A stretch of 12,524 bases of DNA from positions 1 through 12,524 of the forward strand of contig PFMH01000064.1 in NCBI GenBank assembly GCA_002785325.1, read 5' to 3'. This document shows, piece after piece, positions 12,486 to 12,524 of this stretch (position 1 is the first letter of the stretch; every line of letters begins with the position of its first letter). The notes under the pieces were generated by a model. The model did not search any database, was not told where the DNA came from, and saw nothing but the letters and a program-made list of their open reading frames with translations. The DNA is from a bacterium (Candidatus Howlettbacteria) CG_4_10_14_0_8_um_filter_40_9. Its GTDB lineage: Bacteria; Patescibacteriota; CPR2; UBA1875; GCA-2785325. Both the position numbers and the translations under genes were made by a program.

Positions 12486-12523
12486 GCCGAATGCCGCCAT
12501 TTTCGGCGTAATTGCGTTTTTTT
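12486..12523 (+). terminator. Possible intrinsic terminator at the window edge
   Basis: GCCGAA (12486-12491) and TTCGGC (12502-12507) form a 6-bp stem with a 10-nt loop, and a run of seven T ends at 12523. The stem is separated from the T-run by 9 nt, longer than usual, so the call is weak. Apart from this and the hairpin at 12341-12360, I see no gene in 12334-12524. Confidence 0.3.
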
Positions 12524-12524
12524 G

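Noticed and set aside
12334..12524. Open frame continuing in phase after the lepA stop to the window edge
   Set aside because: It has no start codon after the stop and crosses two hairpins. Read-through is not supported.

Overview
The window looks like a chromosomal contig from a low-GC member of the Candidate Phyla Radiation (Patescibacteria, most like Parcubacteria). This is an inference from the compact tilS-ftsH-murJ-lepA block, the sequence character of those proteins, apparently leaderless promoters, and a LAGLIDADG endonuclease of a type I associate with these genomes. No rRNA or complete tRNA gene is present to place it further.

The left part (1-3700) is accessory. It opens inside an ISL3-type transposase (1-450), which is followed by a probable right end of the element. 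Next come a 51-residue one-helix membrane protein on the minus strand, a two-gene unit of membrane proteins (a variant CPBP intramembrane protease and an unrecognised six-helix protein), a 396-bp stretch with inverted repeats but no convincing gene, and a toxin-antitoxin-like pair: an HTH-nucleotidyltransferase (MNT) gene overlapping a HEPN gene. The pair has a readable promoter with two tandem palindromes over its -10 and start region. The accessory part seems to end at 3688-3730, where the last 21 nt of a tRNA gene (T-loop to CCA) sit without the rest of the tRNA, as expected at an integration scar.

The right part (3899-12333) is core housekeeping: tilS (tRNA-Ile lysidine synthase) overlapping ftsH (membrane AAA+ protease), then murJ (lipid II flippase), a convergent gene for a 158-residue acidic protein of unknown function, and lepA (EF-4). 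The acidic-protein gene has a (GA)7 tract between its putative -35 and -10 boxes.

The standout is the lepA 5' end. The original promoter and first 17 codons of lepA survive at 9519-9605, but the reading frame is broken exactly before the P-loop. About 880 bp are inserted there, carrying a LAGLIDADG endonuclease gene and a second, recoded lepA N-terminus. That second copy overlaps the endonuclease stop codon and restores a full-length LepA. The element therefore appears to split an essential-type GTPase gene at its most conserved site and supply a replacement 5' exon. The endonuclease carries one frameshift at an A6 run near its start. A second, unrelated insertion, a 103-bp imperfect palindrome, lies in frame within lepA between the G2 and G3 motifs, reminiscent of Rickettsia palindromic elements.
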